64,000 bases of DNA from Corticium candelabrum (Eukaryota > Porifera > Homoscleromorpha > Homosclerophorida > Plakinidae). The stretch is taken from contig NC_085103.1 in NCBI RefSeq assembly GCF_963422355.1, forward strand, positions 417,682-481,681, written 5' to 3'. The notes beneath the pieces are model-generated. The model saw only the letters and a program-made list of their open reading frames with translations. It did no database searches and was not told the origin of the DNA. The position numbers and the translations under genes are program-made. Position 1 is the first letter of the stretch. Each line of letters opens with the position of its first letter. Shown here piece by piece: positions 1 to 11,723 of this stretch.

Positions 1-760
1 AGTATGCCAGTGGTTTTTCTTGTTGCATACATTGTAAGCCTCTAGCAAGGCATTTACCATTGGTTCTGGCATGGGCCGCCTCCTTTCCACAGTGGCTGCA
101 CGTGTGTTTTTCTTTGTTGCCTGGGTCTCTTCTTTTCTTAGACATATCTGTGGCGCTGGTGTTCTAGCTTGTAAGCTTTGGTCTTCTTGGTGTCATCTCT
201 GGGCCATGATGCTGCAATGCCCGTCACTTGCGTCACGTCTACTCTAGTGTCCTCGCCATCTCATTCACATGTTGTTAAGACAGTTCGTACTGGCGTGTGA
301 TGTGGAGATAGTGTGAGACGCTCTCCTTCATTCATGAAGTGCTCCTGTACCTTCTTGTGGGCAACTCCCACGATGATCCGGTCTATGAGGACGACAACCT
401 TGTACGTGAAAACGCAGTCCATTGCAAGTAAGTGTAATTCTTAAGCTCTCACCAACTTTCTGATTCTGTTGGTGGAATTGGAAATGCACCATTCAAATAA
501 TTTCTCGCAGGCTAAATTATGCTTCCATTTTGTCGAGTACCTCGATGGGGTCTTCTTTTTCGACATTCTCCCAAATGAGGGTTTTGCATACCTCACAGCC
601 CTCACACCCAATCCACATGCCATGCTAGCTTGCTTTCTCTTTCTTTTCCGCATTGCTGAGTGGGCCATACAGGACGAAATTGACATGTTCCCTGAATCAT
701 TTTAACTTTTCATAGGAGTCTGATGCATCCCAGTTCATAATGATCAAATGTATAATTTGT
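1..760 (-). pseudogene. gypsy-type gag, decayed, 5' part (runs off left edge)
   Basis: Read on the minus strand from about position 745 leftward, the translation shows the gag signature of gypsy-type retrotransposons: a segment with NWDASDSYEKLK, then REHVNFVLYGPLSNAE, then EDPIEVLDKMEA. Further left (about 430-330) is LIDRIIVGVAHKKVQEHF, matching the conserved '(I)RDRIVVGVxDxxVQE' block. Near 110-40 a cysteine-rich stretch (CSHCGKEAAHA...CLARGLQC) resembles the zinc-knuckle region. The blocks fall in different frames with in-frame stops (for example after SYEKLK and after EKAS), so this copy is dead. It sits just inside the LTR and primer site at 819-995, as gag should. The pol part, if present, lies beyond the left edge of the window. 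Family assignment from motif pattern only. Confidence 0.7.
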
Positions 761-827
761 CGCCATCTCAGTCTGCTTCTGTGAAATGAGTCAGTGATGT
801 GGTAATAATCCCTTACTCCTGACACCA

Positions 828-995
828 TGTGATGTATTACACAGTAACGAGCCACACCTTCTCTGTGAAGCAGCTTTATTACTAGTTGTGTACAAGTGAC
901 AAGAAACCACGTATATTTAGATCATGTGATAGGCACCGCTATTGGCCACGTAACAACCTAACTACGTACAGTACTTACTAAGCCAGTCTGTTACA
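828..995 (-). repeat. 5' LTR of the left-edge gypsy-type element
   Basis: In minus orientation this 168-bp block starts TGTAACAGACTGG, contains AATAAAGC, and ends ATACATCACA, giving the TG...CA form of an LTR. It is followed directly by TGGTGTCAGGAGTAAGG (about 827-811), a tRNA primer-binding-type sequence also seen as TGGTGTCAGG after the 5' LTR of the 41.8-kb gypsy element. Only one LTR is in the window, so the boundaries are inferred from the TG/CA ends and the primer site. Confidence 0.65.
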
Positions 996-1223
996 CTATT
1001 CACCACCTTGACCATCGTGCTGTTCCTAGTCAGTGTCATCTAAAACGTAACACCTGACTGCCTTCGGTTACTAGTTCGTCTATATAAAGAAACTAAATTG
1101 ATTCAGGTGAAGATTGCAGATTGTCACCTTCCTGTGAAAGTCACTAAATATGTACGTCTAAACAATCTAATACATATGCATTCTAAATGTGATAATGCCA
1201 CAATTTGAGCTATTTCGTACTGA

Positions 1224-3892
1224 CAGGGTTCTAGCCAGGACTTTGTGCCAACCGTCACCAGTTTTAATAAACCACGCTCACAGATACTTCTATGGGAGCA
1301 CCCACAGTTGCTCTTAATGCCACACTTGCAGACATGGTGCTGTATTCAAAATCTAACAATTCAAATACACTACTTTTTTACATCTTCTGTAGATATAATA
1401 ATATCAAAGCAAACCAGTAATATGTCTATGCTTCTATGTTAGTTCAAGTCTTCAATCATAATTTCTACTAATTATCAAGGTCATAGCAATATGGCTCGCA
1501 GGCAACCTTCTTTTCTTTTTTGAGTGCCATACTCACAATGCCTCACTAAATTCAAAATCAGTAAAAAGGCACCATCTAGAGAAATTCTCATTAGATGGAC
1601 CAAAGTTTCACTTTTTAAACACCCACGAACATCTGTCTTCATAATCTGTAATTTGCTAAAATCACGCTCACAGTCTGCTGTCGTGAAAGGAATGGCTAAA
1701 GCCCAATCAGTTTTTTCAATAGGTTGGTTAAGTTTTGAGCATGGTGATATTTAAGCTGTTGTATGAAGCACTGAGCTGAGGTCATCTGCTTTAGATACAT
1801 ACGAGTCAAGAAAAGTGACTTAAGGTGAGTCCACTCATGTTGTGCTGTAATCAAATCTACAATAGAAGGAATCACTTCTTCACCAACTGTCCATGGTTTG
1901 CCTATGTATGTCAACAATGTTGACAAATTGCTATTGCCATATGTTGCCAACTGATCTTGGTATTGAGGAAAACGAGAAGGAACAAAAATGCTAAGGGCTG
2001 AAAGTAGAGGAAGATTGGGGAACCATTCATCAAGACAAGAAAGCAATGCCTGCAGGTAAGGTTGACAAATGGTACCATGAAAGCATCATCAATCAACCTC
2101 TGACAGACAATTTAAAATCACTCTTTTCTGTTGTAATTCAAACGCGGAAGAAGAGGACTGGGTACGAGTCTAGTGCAAGCATATAGCACAGTATTCTGTA
2201 CTTCACAATGGCATGCAACCAAGAGTATCCAACACATTACCGCTGAGCCAATGGATACGACGTGTTGACAGAGCTATGACATCTTCCCGGAGGCAGGAAA
2301 GACAATAGTGATAGCTAATTGAATTAGTGATTAAGTTAAACGCATACCACCTCTCTTTGTCAAAACAAGGCGGGGTTTCAACCAGACTTCCACATATCAC
2401 ATTGCGGAAGTTGTCCGGTTCTTGCTACTACAATCATATCTACCTATTTCAACCTACAGGATTGACCATTGTCTCCACTTCCTCACGTGCCCCCTGGTCA
2501 TAAACTTCATGCCCGTACTCTGTCAGAGACGGGTCTTGCACTCCCCGTTTCATTATCCGGGATATGAGCAGTTTGTTAACGTATGCTGCTGGCGTAATAA
2601 TTTACTGCGAGTACATGTCATTGTATGACAAATGTCCCAATGCGAGCGTCAATCGCGAAGCGGCGCATGTTTCAGTACAGTACAGCTATCCGCCTGCATG
2701 CTGAGAAAGCCATTACAAACTAGCCTTGGTGTGCTATAGTCGTCATTTGACGACCTAGACTACAACACTAGTCGTCAGTTCAATAAAAATACTTTGCATT
2801 TCCAGCAAAAAAGATCTACATCAACGTGCTTCATCAACTCCTTAAGAGAGCCTATTTCAAAGTGCTGTGTTCTCTTTTACAACCAATACAAACCCTTCAT
2901 GGCCTTTAATATAGCTGTATCATAACAGTTACCACTCTTTATGTTTTCTCTAATAACCATCCCACTCAATCCACCTGCAGATGATAGTTGACATCTGACT
3001 TGCTCGGGACATGCACTTTGACGATGTACTGAAGATTTTTCATGACCCTAAATGGCTTGAAGTTTAATTCTTGAGCAACCATCTACTATCCATGCTTTGC
3101 TCTTGAGTTCTGCTCTTGCTTTACCATGCTTCCCACACTATTTACAAAGTAGCTTCAGCAGCCCATCTTCACTTCTACAATGTCAGTCATAGTTGGCCTT
3201 CACTCCATGTCTTGTACACTGCAGGCAAATCCTTTTCGGTAGTCAGTTTCTTATATGATGGTAAAGACGTTTACGATGACGATAATGGTGATGGCAGTGG
3301 TAGTGGTTGTGATGATGATGATGATGATGATGTCACTGACCGTGATAATTGTGTCTGTGGTGTCGTGATGGTTCTGGCTTTAGTAAAGATCTCAGGTGCC
3401 TCATCTTCTTAGATAGTGGTTGTGAAGATGGTAATAATTATGAGTTTCTTTTTTCGTTGTCTTGACACTGAGGTCTTAGGTTCTACTATAATAACTGGCT
3501 AGTGTTGCCCTGCTTCATAAATGACTACCAGCTGCCTTTACATGCACCCTCTGGACCTCCTTCTCCTCTAGCAAAGGGACCAAATGATTCGGCCACCAAA
3601 GTCCACTAGACAATGTTGAACATGTAATGAAACTAGAAGTCCACATGATATGGTATGCTTTGTCAGGTGCTACCGATGCCCCTGTTTTCACCTGTTTTCA
3701 CGTTTATACCACAATTTTTACACTGTTTCTATAGTGACATTTGTCGAATTCCTATGTAAACATGCTATGCAGCAAACAACACGCCACCTCATTGCTCCTC
3801 ATTAGGACAATGACGGCTGGAACCTCCCCAATCGTCTAGGAATGCTCCCAACCGTCAAAATGACGGTAAAGATGGTCCTGGCTAGAACCCTG
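1224..3892 (-). mobile_element. hAT DNA transposon, decayed but with both ends
   Basis: The left end starts CAGGGTTCTAGCCAGGAC. The right end is its exact reverse complement over 18 bp (3875-3892). CAGGGTT... termini are typical of the hAT superfamily, and a broken hAT transposase lies inside on the minus strand. The expected 8-bp target duplications are only weakly alike (cgtactga / cgtatatc), so the insertion is old or one flank has changed. About 2.67 kb overall. The GAT/GAC-rich run near 3270-3335 is a short low-complexity stretch inside it. Confidence 0.75.
1560..2130 (-). pseudogene. hAT transposase, C-terminal part with dimerization domain
   Basis: On the minus strand, residues reading LTNLLKKLIGL (ending about 1698) continue after a frameshift as ALAIPFTTADCERDFSKLQI and then MKTDVRGCLKSETLVHLMRI. 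This is the hAT C-terminal dimerization motif (A/V-x-CER-x-FS-x-L-x-x-x-K-T-x-x-R-x-x-L). Upstream residues (FPQYQDQLATYGNSNLST...IVDLITAQHEW) fit the preceding helical domain. Frameshifts near 2045 and 1712 prove it is inactive. It is oriented toward the left terminal repeat at 1224 as expected. More hAT core sequence may lie at 2130-2400 but I cannot align it with confidence. Confidence 0.75.
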
Positions 3893-4644
3893 CGTATATC
3901 AACTTTTCCAGATCACTCACCAATCTGCTCTACTCCTATGAAGGCAATGGAACCTCCTCTGCTCTTCCGGACCTATTTGAGTCCTGTGGCTGCAAAGCTG
4001 CTAGTTGATGTTGGTCTCTGTAATTTCGTCTGATAGGATACATATCCTTGCAAATGATAGGATTCTGCAAGCCTATGTATCCTATCATTTGCACTTTTCC
4101 AGTTATTGAACAGTTGTTCTTTGTCCTAGGTACTCAACCACTAACCCAACTACTGGTACAACCTCACATCTTTGTGAAGATACTGATTCTTATGAGGAGA
4201 ATGAGAATACAAGTTCTGGTGCCAGCAGCAATAGTGAAGATTCTGTTCATGATCTAGAAGTGTTTAACAAGTCTGAGTAAAGTGCCATTATATAATAATA
4301 TATATGATGTTACGTGGAATAGTTGATGTGCGACACAGTGACATTTAAGTTGCAGTGTCTACTCACGTATTTGACAGAGCCCAGTGCTTCTACAGAAGAT
4401 GATGATGAACCCGATGCAGAACCATTTCCTGTGATTAGTTTAACTTACAACGCTTTGCCCGTTTTCTGTCAGTGATGTGTCATGTCACCATCAAGATGCA
4501 GTGTTTGGCTGAAGATGAGCTGAACGGAAGTTTGCTTGATGCACCATTTGTTGTCAAAAATAACACATTTCAGACAAATTCTACTGAATCAGTCCCATAA
4601 TTGGCTTTGATTCATATAAACTATCTTTGATTTGATATCTTTCT

Positions 4645-5310
4645 TTGAATATACAAGGACAGGAGCCACCTGTTGTTGCAGACAAGACTGGAGACACTGA
4701 CAGAGATGACCAGTTAAACCAGCCTGTAGTGCATAAGTCCACTGCTGTTGGCATAGAGTCTATTCCACCTGTTGCGTTTGCTCCAATGCAAGTCAGAACT
4801 GCCGAGACAGGTTTACTAGCAGCTGCAAGTGCCAGGAGAGTTATTTGTGATAAAGAGTACATTACAGACCTGTCAGGGTCTACATGCAAAACATCCAATT
4901 TGCATCGAGCAAACTTATGTTGGAGCCACTCTAACACTGTAGTGGTGGTAAGCTTTGGTCATGAAGGCCAGTGGAGCAGTTCTCGACGTTGCAAGGAAAT
5001 GAATGGCTATCCATTCTTTTTGAACACCCTTCTCCTAGCATCATCTTTATTTCTGTCAGGCAACAACTATGCCAACATATGTCTCTTCTCAAGGTTTAAA
5101 CCTTCGCTTCATTTCTGAGTTTACATTTTATTGGCTGCAGCAGTTATACATATTGCCCATCAGTTTTGGAGCAATGGGATGAAAAGACAAGTTCTGGGTG
5201 GCATTGGAGATTAGCATGTGGTTGCTTGTGGTGATGGAAGGACTGATTCTCCTGGGTTTAGTGCAAAATATTGTGTGTATGGTCTGATGTAGCAAATCTC
5301 ATCATTGATG
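4645..5310 (+). pseudogene. relict DDE-type transposase with GDGRxDSPG core (Kolobok-like?)
   Basis: One reading frame, open from 4645 to a TGA at 5116, encodes a region with a cysteine-rich segment (VICDKEY...CKTSNLHRANLCWSHSN) then GHEGQWSSSRRC...NTLLLASSLFLSGNNYANI. The same frame continues past two stops (5116 and about 5212) to CGDGRTDSPGFSAKYCVYGL at 5227-5286, followed after another stop by ANLIIDVQIIDKRKV. The pattern 'rGHxxxW-S-QP..., LFSGN, GDGRxDSPGxSAKYGxYxLM' is one I recognise from a widespread transposase family in invertebrate genomes, possibly Kolobok. The superfamily name is uncertain. Three in-frame stops but little frame drift suggest fairly recent death. Upstream acidic sequence at 4380-4440 may be an earlier exon. 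Confidence 0.55.
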
Positions 5311-5738
5311 TCCAAATAATAGACAAAAGGAAAGTTAAGGGTAAGAATGTATAAAAGAACAGGGTGTTAATGTGATTGAGCCAATAACCACCACTTCAAT
5401 ATCTCTTCTTCCATGATGTGTGTTTGTTCTCACCATTAGTTACTTGTAGTCATGCTAATGTTCACATGTAGAACATGACAAAGCTTACTTGAATACTGTT
5501 CACTAGCTTGATGTCTGGCTTAATTAAAGCAAAGAATTGGATAAAGTTTTGTCTAAGGTTAGCAAAACCTAATACCTACTTATAACTTGACTAACAAGTA
5601 CTCGTGATCACATTTAAGACTCAAAGAAGCATGAACTGAGGGCCATTGCAGCCTGGAAAAGATCAGTTGTAAATCATTTTTGGTGGTCTTGTCAGAAAGC
5701 ACAAGGAGATGTGAGTAAGCTAAAGGCAGCATCAGCAG

Positions 5739-6411
5739 AGAGAGGAGACAGAGAGGAGAGAGAGAGAGAGAGGAAAGAGAGAGGAGAGAGAGAGAGGAGA
5801 GAGAGGGGAGAGAGAGAGAGAGAGAGAGAGAGGGGAGGAAGGGGAAGGAGAGGGAGGGAGGGAGGGGAGGGAGGGAGGGAGGGGAGGGAGGGAGGGAGGG
5901 GAGGGAGGGAGGGAGGGAGGGAGAGAGAGGAAGGGAGGGAGGGAGAGAGGGAGAGAGAGGAAGGGAGGGAGGAGGGAGAGAGAGGAAGGGAGGGAGGAGG
6001 GAGAGAGAGGAAGGGAGGGAGGAGGGAGAGAGAGGAAGGGAGGGAGGAGGGAGAGAGAGGAAGGGAGGGAGGAGGGAGAGAGAGGAAGGGAGGGAGGAGG
6101 GAGAGAGAGGAAGGGAGGGAGGGAGGGAGGGAGAGAGAGGAAGGAAGGGAGAGAGAGGAAGGAAGGGAGGGAGGGAGGGAGGGAGGGAGGGAGGGAGGGA
6201 GGGAGGGAGGGAGGGAGGGAGGGAGGGAGGGAGGGAGGGAGGGAGGGAGGGAGGGAGGGAGGGAGGGAGGGAGGGAGGGAGGGAGGGAGGGAGGGAGGGA
6301 GGGAGGGAGGGAGGGAGGGAGGGAGGGAGGGAGGGAGGGAGGGAGGGAGGGAGGGAGGGAGGGAGGGAGGGAGGGAGGGAGAGAGAGGAAGAGAGGGAGG
6401 GAGAGAGAGGA
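5739..6411 (+). repeat. polypurine tract (GA)n/(GGGA)n, ~670 bp
   Basis: The plus strand contains only A and G for nearly the whole interval. It grades from (GA)n at 5755-5830, through GGGA/GGAGG mixtures with a higher-order ~36-bp unit (ggagggagagagaggaaggg, 5965-6120), to a pure (GGGA)n run of about 210 bp at 6165-6378. Long open frames on both strands here (GGRE-rich and LPPS-rich) are artefacts of the repeat, not genes. Confidence 0.97.
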
Positions 6412-6481
6412 AGATGTCCTTGGTCATCGTCATGTAAATTCCTACTAGCATATGATAATCAGTGAAAACCAACAGATGCTC

Positions 6482-7083
6482 TCTGACTCGGCGACAGAGC
6501 AGCCCAATACTTTAAAACAAGACGTTCCTAGACAATTTGTTTGCACATCGATCCTAGTGAAAACAGCCGCTTTCTTGAACTGGTTTAGTTTTTAAACGCG
6601 TTTAAGCTAAACTAGTTTAAGGTGCAGCTAGTGGAAACACGGCCTCAGTGATGTTTTCCTTTGTCTGTGATTCTCCAGGGAATTCCATAGCTTCTACCCT
6701 ATTCCTTAACCACACTGTACAAAGGCACATAGTACTAAATGTTCTAATAACAGCCCCTACCCTTCTAGGCTGGGTAATACAATATAAATAGCACTTTTTG
6801 GAGAATATCTATATAATTAGATGCTTACGAGAAAGTGGATCTACAGTCCGCAGTTTCCTGCAAACACAATGCAAACACTAAGGCCGTGTTTCAAATGGCT
6901 GTACATTAAACTAGTTTAGCTTAAGTTAAATGCATATATATACTAACCCAGTTCAAGAAAGTGACTGTTTCCACTAGGAACTTGCACACCAAGATGTGCA
7001 AGACAAACTGTCTCGGAACGGTGTAGTATTCGTTAAGCAAGGCTTGTTTTGAAGTATTGGGCTACTCTGTCGCTGAATCAGAG
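6482..7083. mobile_element. palindromic MITE-like element
   Basis: The left arm (6482-6650) begins CTGACTCGGCGACAGAGCAG. The reverse complement of the right arm (about 6880-7083) begins CTGATTCAGCGACAGAGTAG. Both arms carry AACTAGTTTAG and the 'ggaaacacggcc'-type block at their inner ends. The arms are imperfect (~170-200 bp) around a ~230-bp spacer with no coding capacity. No clear target duplication, because the left flank merges with the purine tract. Confidence 0.6.
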
Positions 7084-7126
7084 CAACTGTTCGTTGTTAT
7101 TGATTCAGCATCTACTACTTAATTAA

Positions 7127-7670
7127 GACTGGTTCATAATGAATGCATGCATGTTCACAATATGCATCCGATCCTTGCGCGGCGCTGTGGATTGTTGTTC
7201 ACAATACGGAGAGTGTGAATGGGCTGCAGTCAGGCAACTATAACTAGATTATGCACTAATTGTCACATGATGACATGCTAGCCACGTGACTATTACGCGG
7301 CAACTCTGCATCACACATTCTCTCTGGCTCTGGCATATGTGTAAGGCTTGCTTTGGACGTCCCAATAACAAGGAAGCCGTCTCACAGCTTCTAGTAGCTC
7401 TTCGCATGACACAGTCTCTATGTGAATTCTCGGACATTGCTACGCTACATCTCGTGACCAATTAGACAAGTTCGATGATTGGACCAGTGTAAATGACATT
7501 TCTTGTTTGGTGTACGACGTTTCCGGCAAAGTAGAACTGATCCTATTGTTGCGCTGTGCCATGTGCCACTGCGCTCCGACAGCGGCATCCTTTGATGTTG
7601 GCGCACACCGTCGGATCGCATCACAGCGCATGAATATTGTGAACATGCATGCGTCTATTGTGAACCAGCC
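7127..7670. mobile_element. MITE with TTAA target duplication
   Basis: Flanked by TTAA at 7123-7126 and 7671-7674. Termini: left GACTGGTTCATAATGAATG; right, reverse complemented, GGCTGGTTCACAATAGACG. Both arms then share GCATGCATGTTCACAATAT. TTAA duplications are typical of piggyBac and Kolobok elements. There is no transposase inside, so it is non-autonomous. Short open frames on the minus strand here are not supported. Confidence 0.65.
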
Positions 7671-8075
7671 TTAAGACTTTGCAAGATGATGACCAAGGAC
7701 ACCGTCTTGTCTCTCTGTGTAGCTGCTGATTTCTCTCCTTTAGTTAACAACCCTACATCTTTCACGGCAATCCTATACCAGCAAAATAGTCAATATCATT
7801 AAAACGACATTGTCAAAGGCCATCTAAGCAAGAGCACTACTGTGACCTGGTAGTTAACCAAAACCACTTTGCTAAAGCTACTACAAACTAGGTTAGAATA
7901 TAACTGGTTTAGTGCAGGTGGAAAGGGTCAATCCTTTTAAACCACTTGTTAAACCGGTGTTACAAGGTAGAACCACTCCCTACACAGAACCTCAGGGAGA
8001 AATCAGGACCTAGGGTCAAACCTCCGCTGGACTTGCTGCTCTAGTGCAAAATTTCCGCCCGTAAGGGCTTCCTAG

Positions 8076-8106
8076 CTCTAACCCTAACCCATAATCCTAA
8101 CCCTAA
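8076..8106 (+). repeat. short interstitial telomere-like stretch
   Basis: Contains several TAACCC/CTAACC units (CTCTAACCCTAACCCATAAT, then CCTAACCCTAA). Only about four and a half units, so this may be chance or an internal telomeric scar. Confidence 0.35.
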
Positions 8107-8960
8107 GAGGAGGTTTCAACCTAGTGTGCTACCTCCCAGGCAACAGAAAATACCCTGTGACACCGGTTTATGCAAATTAAATATTTTAAAATTTTAAATT
8201 AAAATAAGCAAATAACTTTTCTAATGATAATGAAATATGACTACGGAAGAATTTTTCTTCAAGACAAATTTAGACAAATTTAATTTTGATTTATAATTTA
8301 ATAAATTTAATGGAAGCTACAAGAGTTGAAAATCAACAATTATCCTCACACTGACCGTCGTGAGACATGCTCCTGCCATTGGAGTCAACAACTTCTTAAT
8401 TACATCAGATGTTGATGTTTCCTCTGTTTCATTCTTGCTAGTTTCCTTATCCTTCGAACGAGTAGCTTCAAACGCAGGCCAACTGCAACGATAACGCTGA
8501 CCGTACTTCGACACGACGTCTACACTATTTTCCACCACCTTCACAACACACAGACACACCAGAAACGGTCAAGGAAGGAACAACGACGTCGATGCGTCAT
8601 CACAATTCCCTAGCTTACTTGACGAATTGCTAGAGGAGTGTTCAGTATTTCAACGCCATACTTTGCTCCTTCCAGTTCTTGTAAGTCTATAAGCGAAGAT
8701 ACCTTATCGAAGAACAGTACTAGAAGTGCCTGCCAGCAGAGAAACGACATCAATATGTCCAATCAATTGCTAATTGATATCTATGTGGCAATGCTTACTA
8801 ATTGATATCTCATGCATCACGTCTTTGTAAGAAGCCTTGTCGCCCCGAACAACAAAATTAATTAATTATACATTAGATTTAGAAATTAGTAGCTTACTAC
8901 CTCAAAGCGGCGGCTACGTCCTTACCCTTATGGAGCGCCATCTGTGGCAAAAGCGTAAGG
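8107..8960. other. unassigned AT-rich sequence
   Basis: AT-rich in 8160-8320. I see no splice-supported coding region. An 80-codon minus frame at 8317-8559 has no recognisable domain and I do not call it. Confidence 0.4.
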
Positions 8961-9820
8961 TAATCCGGGGTATTTCCGCACACGGGCAATTCCGCACACT
9001 TTAAAATTCAATTACTTCTCATTTCTTTCAGCGGAGACGAAATGGAACGTGTGAGCACTCGCTGGATAGCTTATCGTTCTGCGTTCTAGGTAGCAGCAAA
9101 ATACCTATGTTTGTGAGCTGGAAGAATTTTCTAGCTAGTGTTTTTCATGCAAAGCTGAGCATCCCGTTGTAGAACAAATCGTCTAACTTTTTAGCTAGCA
9201 AGTTGTTTGGTGACTTCATACTTTCCAAAGATAGACACACCCGCTAATACTGCTCGTGCATATCGTGGAAGATAAATTACCACCTGAAATTAGCCGATCA
9301 CGGGAAACTTCTCGTCATTTATGGAAACCCTACGGTGCAAAGTGGATATCATATCATTTCATTGTAAATTGCTATATTTACTAAGTAAAAGACCATAAAA
9401 GATGCAGACATGGGTTTGTGAACGGTGCAGAGCCTGAGAGGAGAAGCAGCAGACAAAATCAGTAACATCTAGGGCGAACCGTAGCTAGCATTCGCAGAAG
9501 ATCTACAAAAACTATAACTTTGCTATATGTATGCTCAAGTCGTAATTCTAACCGTTAGCAAACTATACACCAACCAGGTGTCGTGTTTGCAGCCATCAGA
9601 GGGAGAAACGGCAACTGTGCGGAATAGCCCCACCCCTGATATTTGACCCTTGTGCAGAAAACGTCCAACCGCTTGCTTGTATAGTTGCATGGTGCCAAAA
9701 ACAGCCGTCCACGTATACTACAGTAGCAAACGAAGAAACCATACGCAGGTAAACGCGGAACGCAATCTCTTGCAGAAGATACGGGTCACCTAACTAAAGA
9801 GTGTGCGAAATTACCCCTAT
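8961..9820. mobile_element. repeat element copy A with short inverted ends
   Basis: Starts with GGGGTATTTCCGCACAC (about 8967) and ends with GTGTGCGAAATTACCCC (about 9801-9817), an imperfect terminal inverted repeat. The first ~330 bp recur almost unchanged at 10170-10511. No transposase inside. The ends also hold a second GCACAC motif (CAATTCCGCACAC) next to the terminus. Confidence 0.5.
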
Positions 9821-10169
9821 TATAGGGTAATGTTCTTAACTTAATTAATTAATAACCGTCGATTTCGCTCGCTCTAGATCTTGCAATCGAATTAGTGAGC
9901 GCTATTAGTATAGAAAAATCTAGGTCGGAGCAGCAGAAACTTGGAAGTCACGTGCAGTTACGTACTCAATCACTCGGATAATCCGTTCGCAGTGTCTACG
10001 CCAAGTCACAACTCGTCTGACGCTCGCCATTTGGACCGTCCCGTTGGGTGTCGTCACTTCGAAGACGTTGCTGGCGTTGCGGAGAACAGGTGTTTTGAAC
10101 GTGGCAGGAATTCGATTCGCTTATACGGCCAAACGAAGGTTGGGCGTTTTTCGAGACCCGGATATACAG

Positions 10170-10511
10170 TAATCCCGGGTATTTCCGCACACGGGGCAAT
10201 TCCGCACACTTCTGAATTCAATTACTTCTCATTACGCTCTTTCAACGGAGACGAAATGGAACGTGTGAACACTCGCTGGATAGCGTATCGTTCTGCGCTC
10301 TAGGTAGCGGCAAATACCTATGTTTGTGAGCCGGAAGAATTTTCTAGCTAGTGTTTTTCATGCAAAGGTGATCATCACGTTGTAGAACAACCCGTCTAAC
10401 TTTTTAGCTAGAAAGTTGTTTGTGGTGACTTCATACTTTCCAAAGATAGACACACCACTATTACTGCTCGTGCATATCGCAGAAGATAAACCACCAGCTT
10501 AGCCGATCCAG
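10170..10511. repeat. truncated copy B of the 8961-9820 element
   Basis: Shares the sequence from AATCC(C/G)GGGTATTTCCGC through GGAGACGAAATGGAACGTGTG and CCAAAGATAGACACACC to GAAGATAAA with copy A, with scattered substitutions and small indels. Similarity is lost after about 10511, so the copy is 3'-truncated. Confidence 0.75.
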
Positions 10512-10619
10512 GACCGACGGAGCCCTCCAGATGTAGTTGGGTGGGCCAGGTCTTGCTTGGCTAGGCTCCGCCTACTTGACAACTTTTGACTAGAGCCGTA
10601 GAGCTCAGGCGCGTACCCA

Positions 10620-11300
10620 GGATTTCTCTGGGGCGTTTCCATATTAATATCAATAATATTGATATGTTTATATTAATATCAATATTATTGATCTTAATAA
10701 CTGTTTTTATATCAATATCTAGATTAATATTGATATTAATGGTTTAATTGATATTTGATATTTACTCTCATCTTTGTCCGCTTCGGCTGACTGTCAATTC
10801 GAGCCTCCGCTCCGAGGGGTCCATCTTCAGCAGCTGTAGGCCCTGTTACAAACTGCGACAATGTCAACTGACGCTTCATTCCTGACTGGCACGTGTAGCA
10901 GTGAGAAGACAGCGCGTTAGACACGTGCTACAACATAGCCTCGAATTCCTAGACATCTGTGTACCGTTAGCGGTAACGTCCACCTCTAGGGGGGTTTCCG
11001 GGCAACCTGGAAACATGCCTGCGTACGCCACTGGAGCTACTGTATCTAGACTGCTGATCGAATCACATTGGACCTCACAGCTTCAGATAACGTAAATTGA
11101 ACTCATGATCAGCATCACTGTTTTTGACACACTTTTCTGACTCCTTGTTTTGGATGATTGACGAGTTGGCTATTTGAAGACAGCCAGCTATTCTCCTTCT
11201 CCAATGCATCTTGAACTCGTTGAGTTTCAAGTCTAAACATAGAAGACACGACGTATTAGTTCTTCTAGTGTCTCCTCCGCTTTGTTTCCCCAGCGACGGT
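10620..11300. other. non-coding; AT palindromic cluster and possible MITE end
   Basis: 10630-10760 is made of interleaved ATTAATATCAATATTATTGA-type palindromes. The sequence GGCGCGTACCCAGGATTT at about 10608 looks like the end of a hAT-type non-autonomous repeat, but I could not find its partner. No gene seen. Confidence 0.35.
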
Positions 11301-11723
11301 GTCAGCGGCGTAGCCAGAGCAAAAAATTTTGGGGTTTATTATTACTACTAATTTGTTCAAAATTAATATTAATCTATGTCTATAAACTAATCGTTTATAT
11401 CGTAAAGTTTATAATAATTTATTAATTGTTTATATCATTTATGTAAACTACAAGCCATGTAGCCCGTTCTTCGCCCGGGCCAATTAATTAAGATAATTAG
11501 CACAATTCCAGCGTCTAGACTCTTGGGGCATAATAAAATTCGGTTATCTAGAGGAGACGCCCATGGACGACGATAAAGTGGATATCCGTCATTGGAGCAT
11601 TGAGTTTCACGGCAGAAATTCTTTGGAAAATGCTTCGAGCAGTAGTTGCACACAAATACGTTATAATTGACAGATACTGTATATTATACAATATACTATA
11701 CAGTATATTACACAGTATATCTA

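Noticed and set aside
5711..6472. Long overlapping open frames (GGRE- and LPPS-rich) on both strands
   Set aside because: They are created by the polypurine repeat, which has no stop codons in several frames; no coding evidence.
8076..8106. Chromosome end or telomere
   Set aside because: Only about four TAACCC-like units, imperfect and embedded in ordinary sequence.
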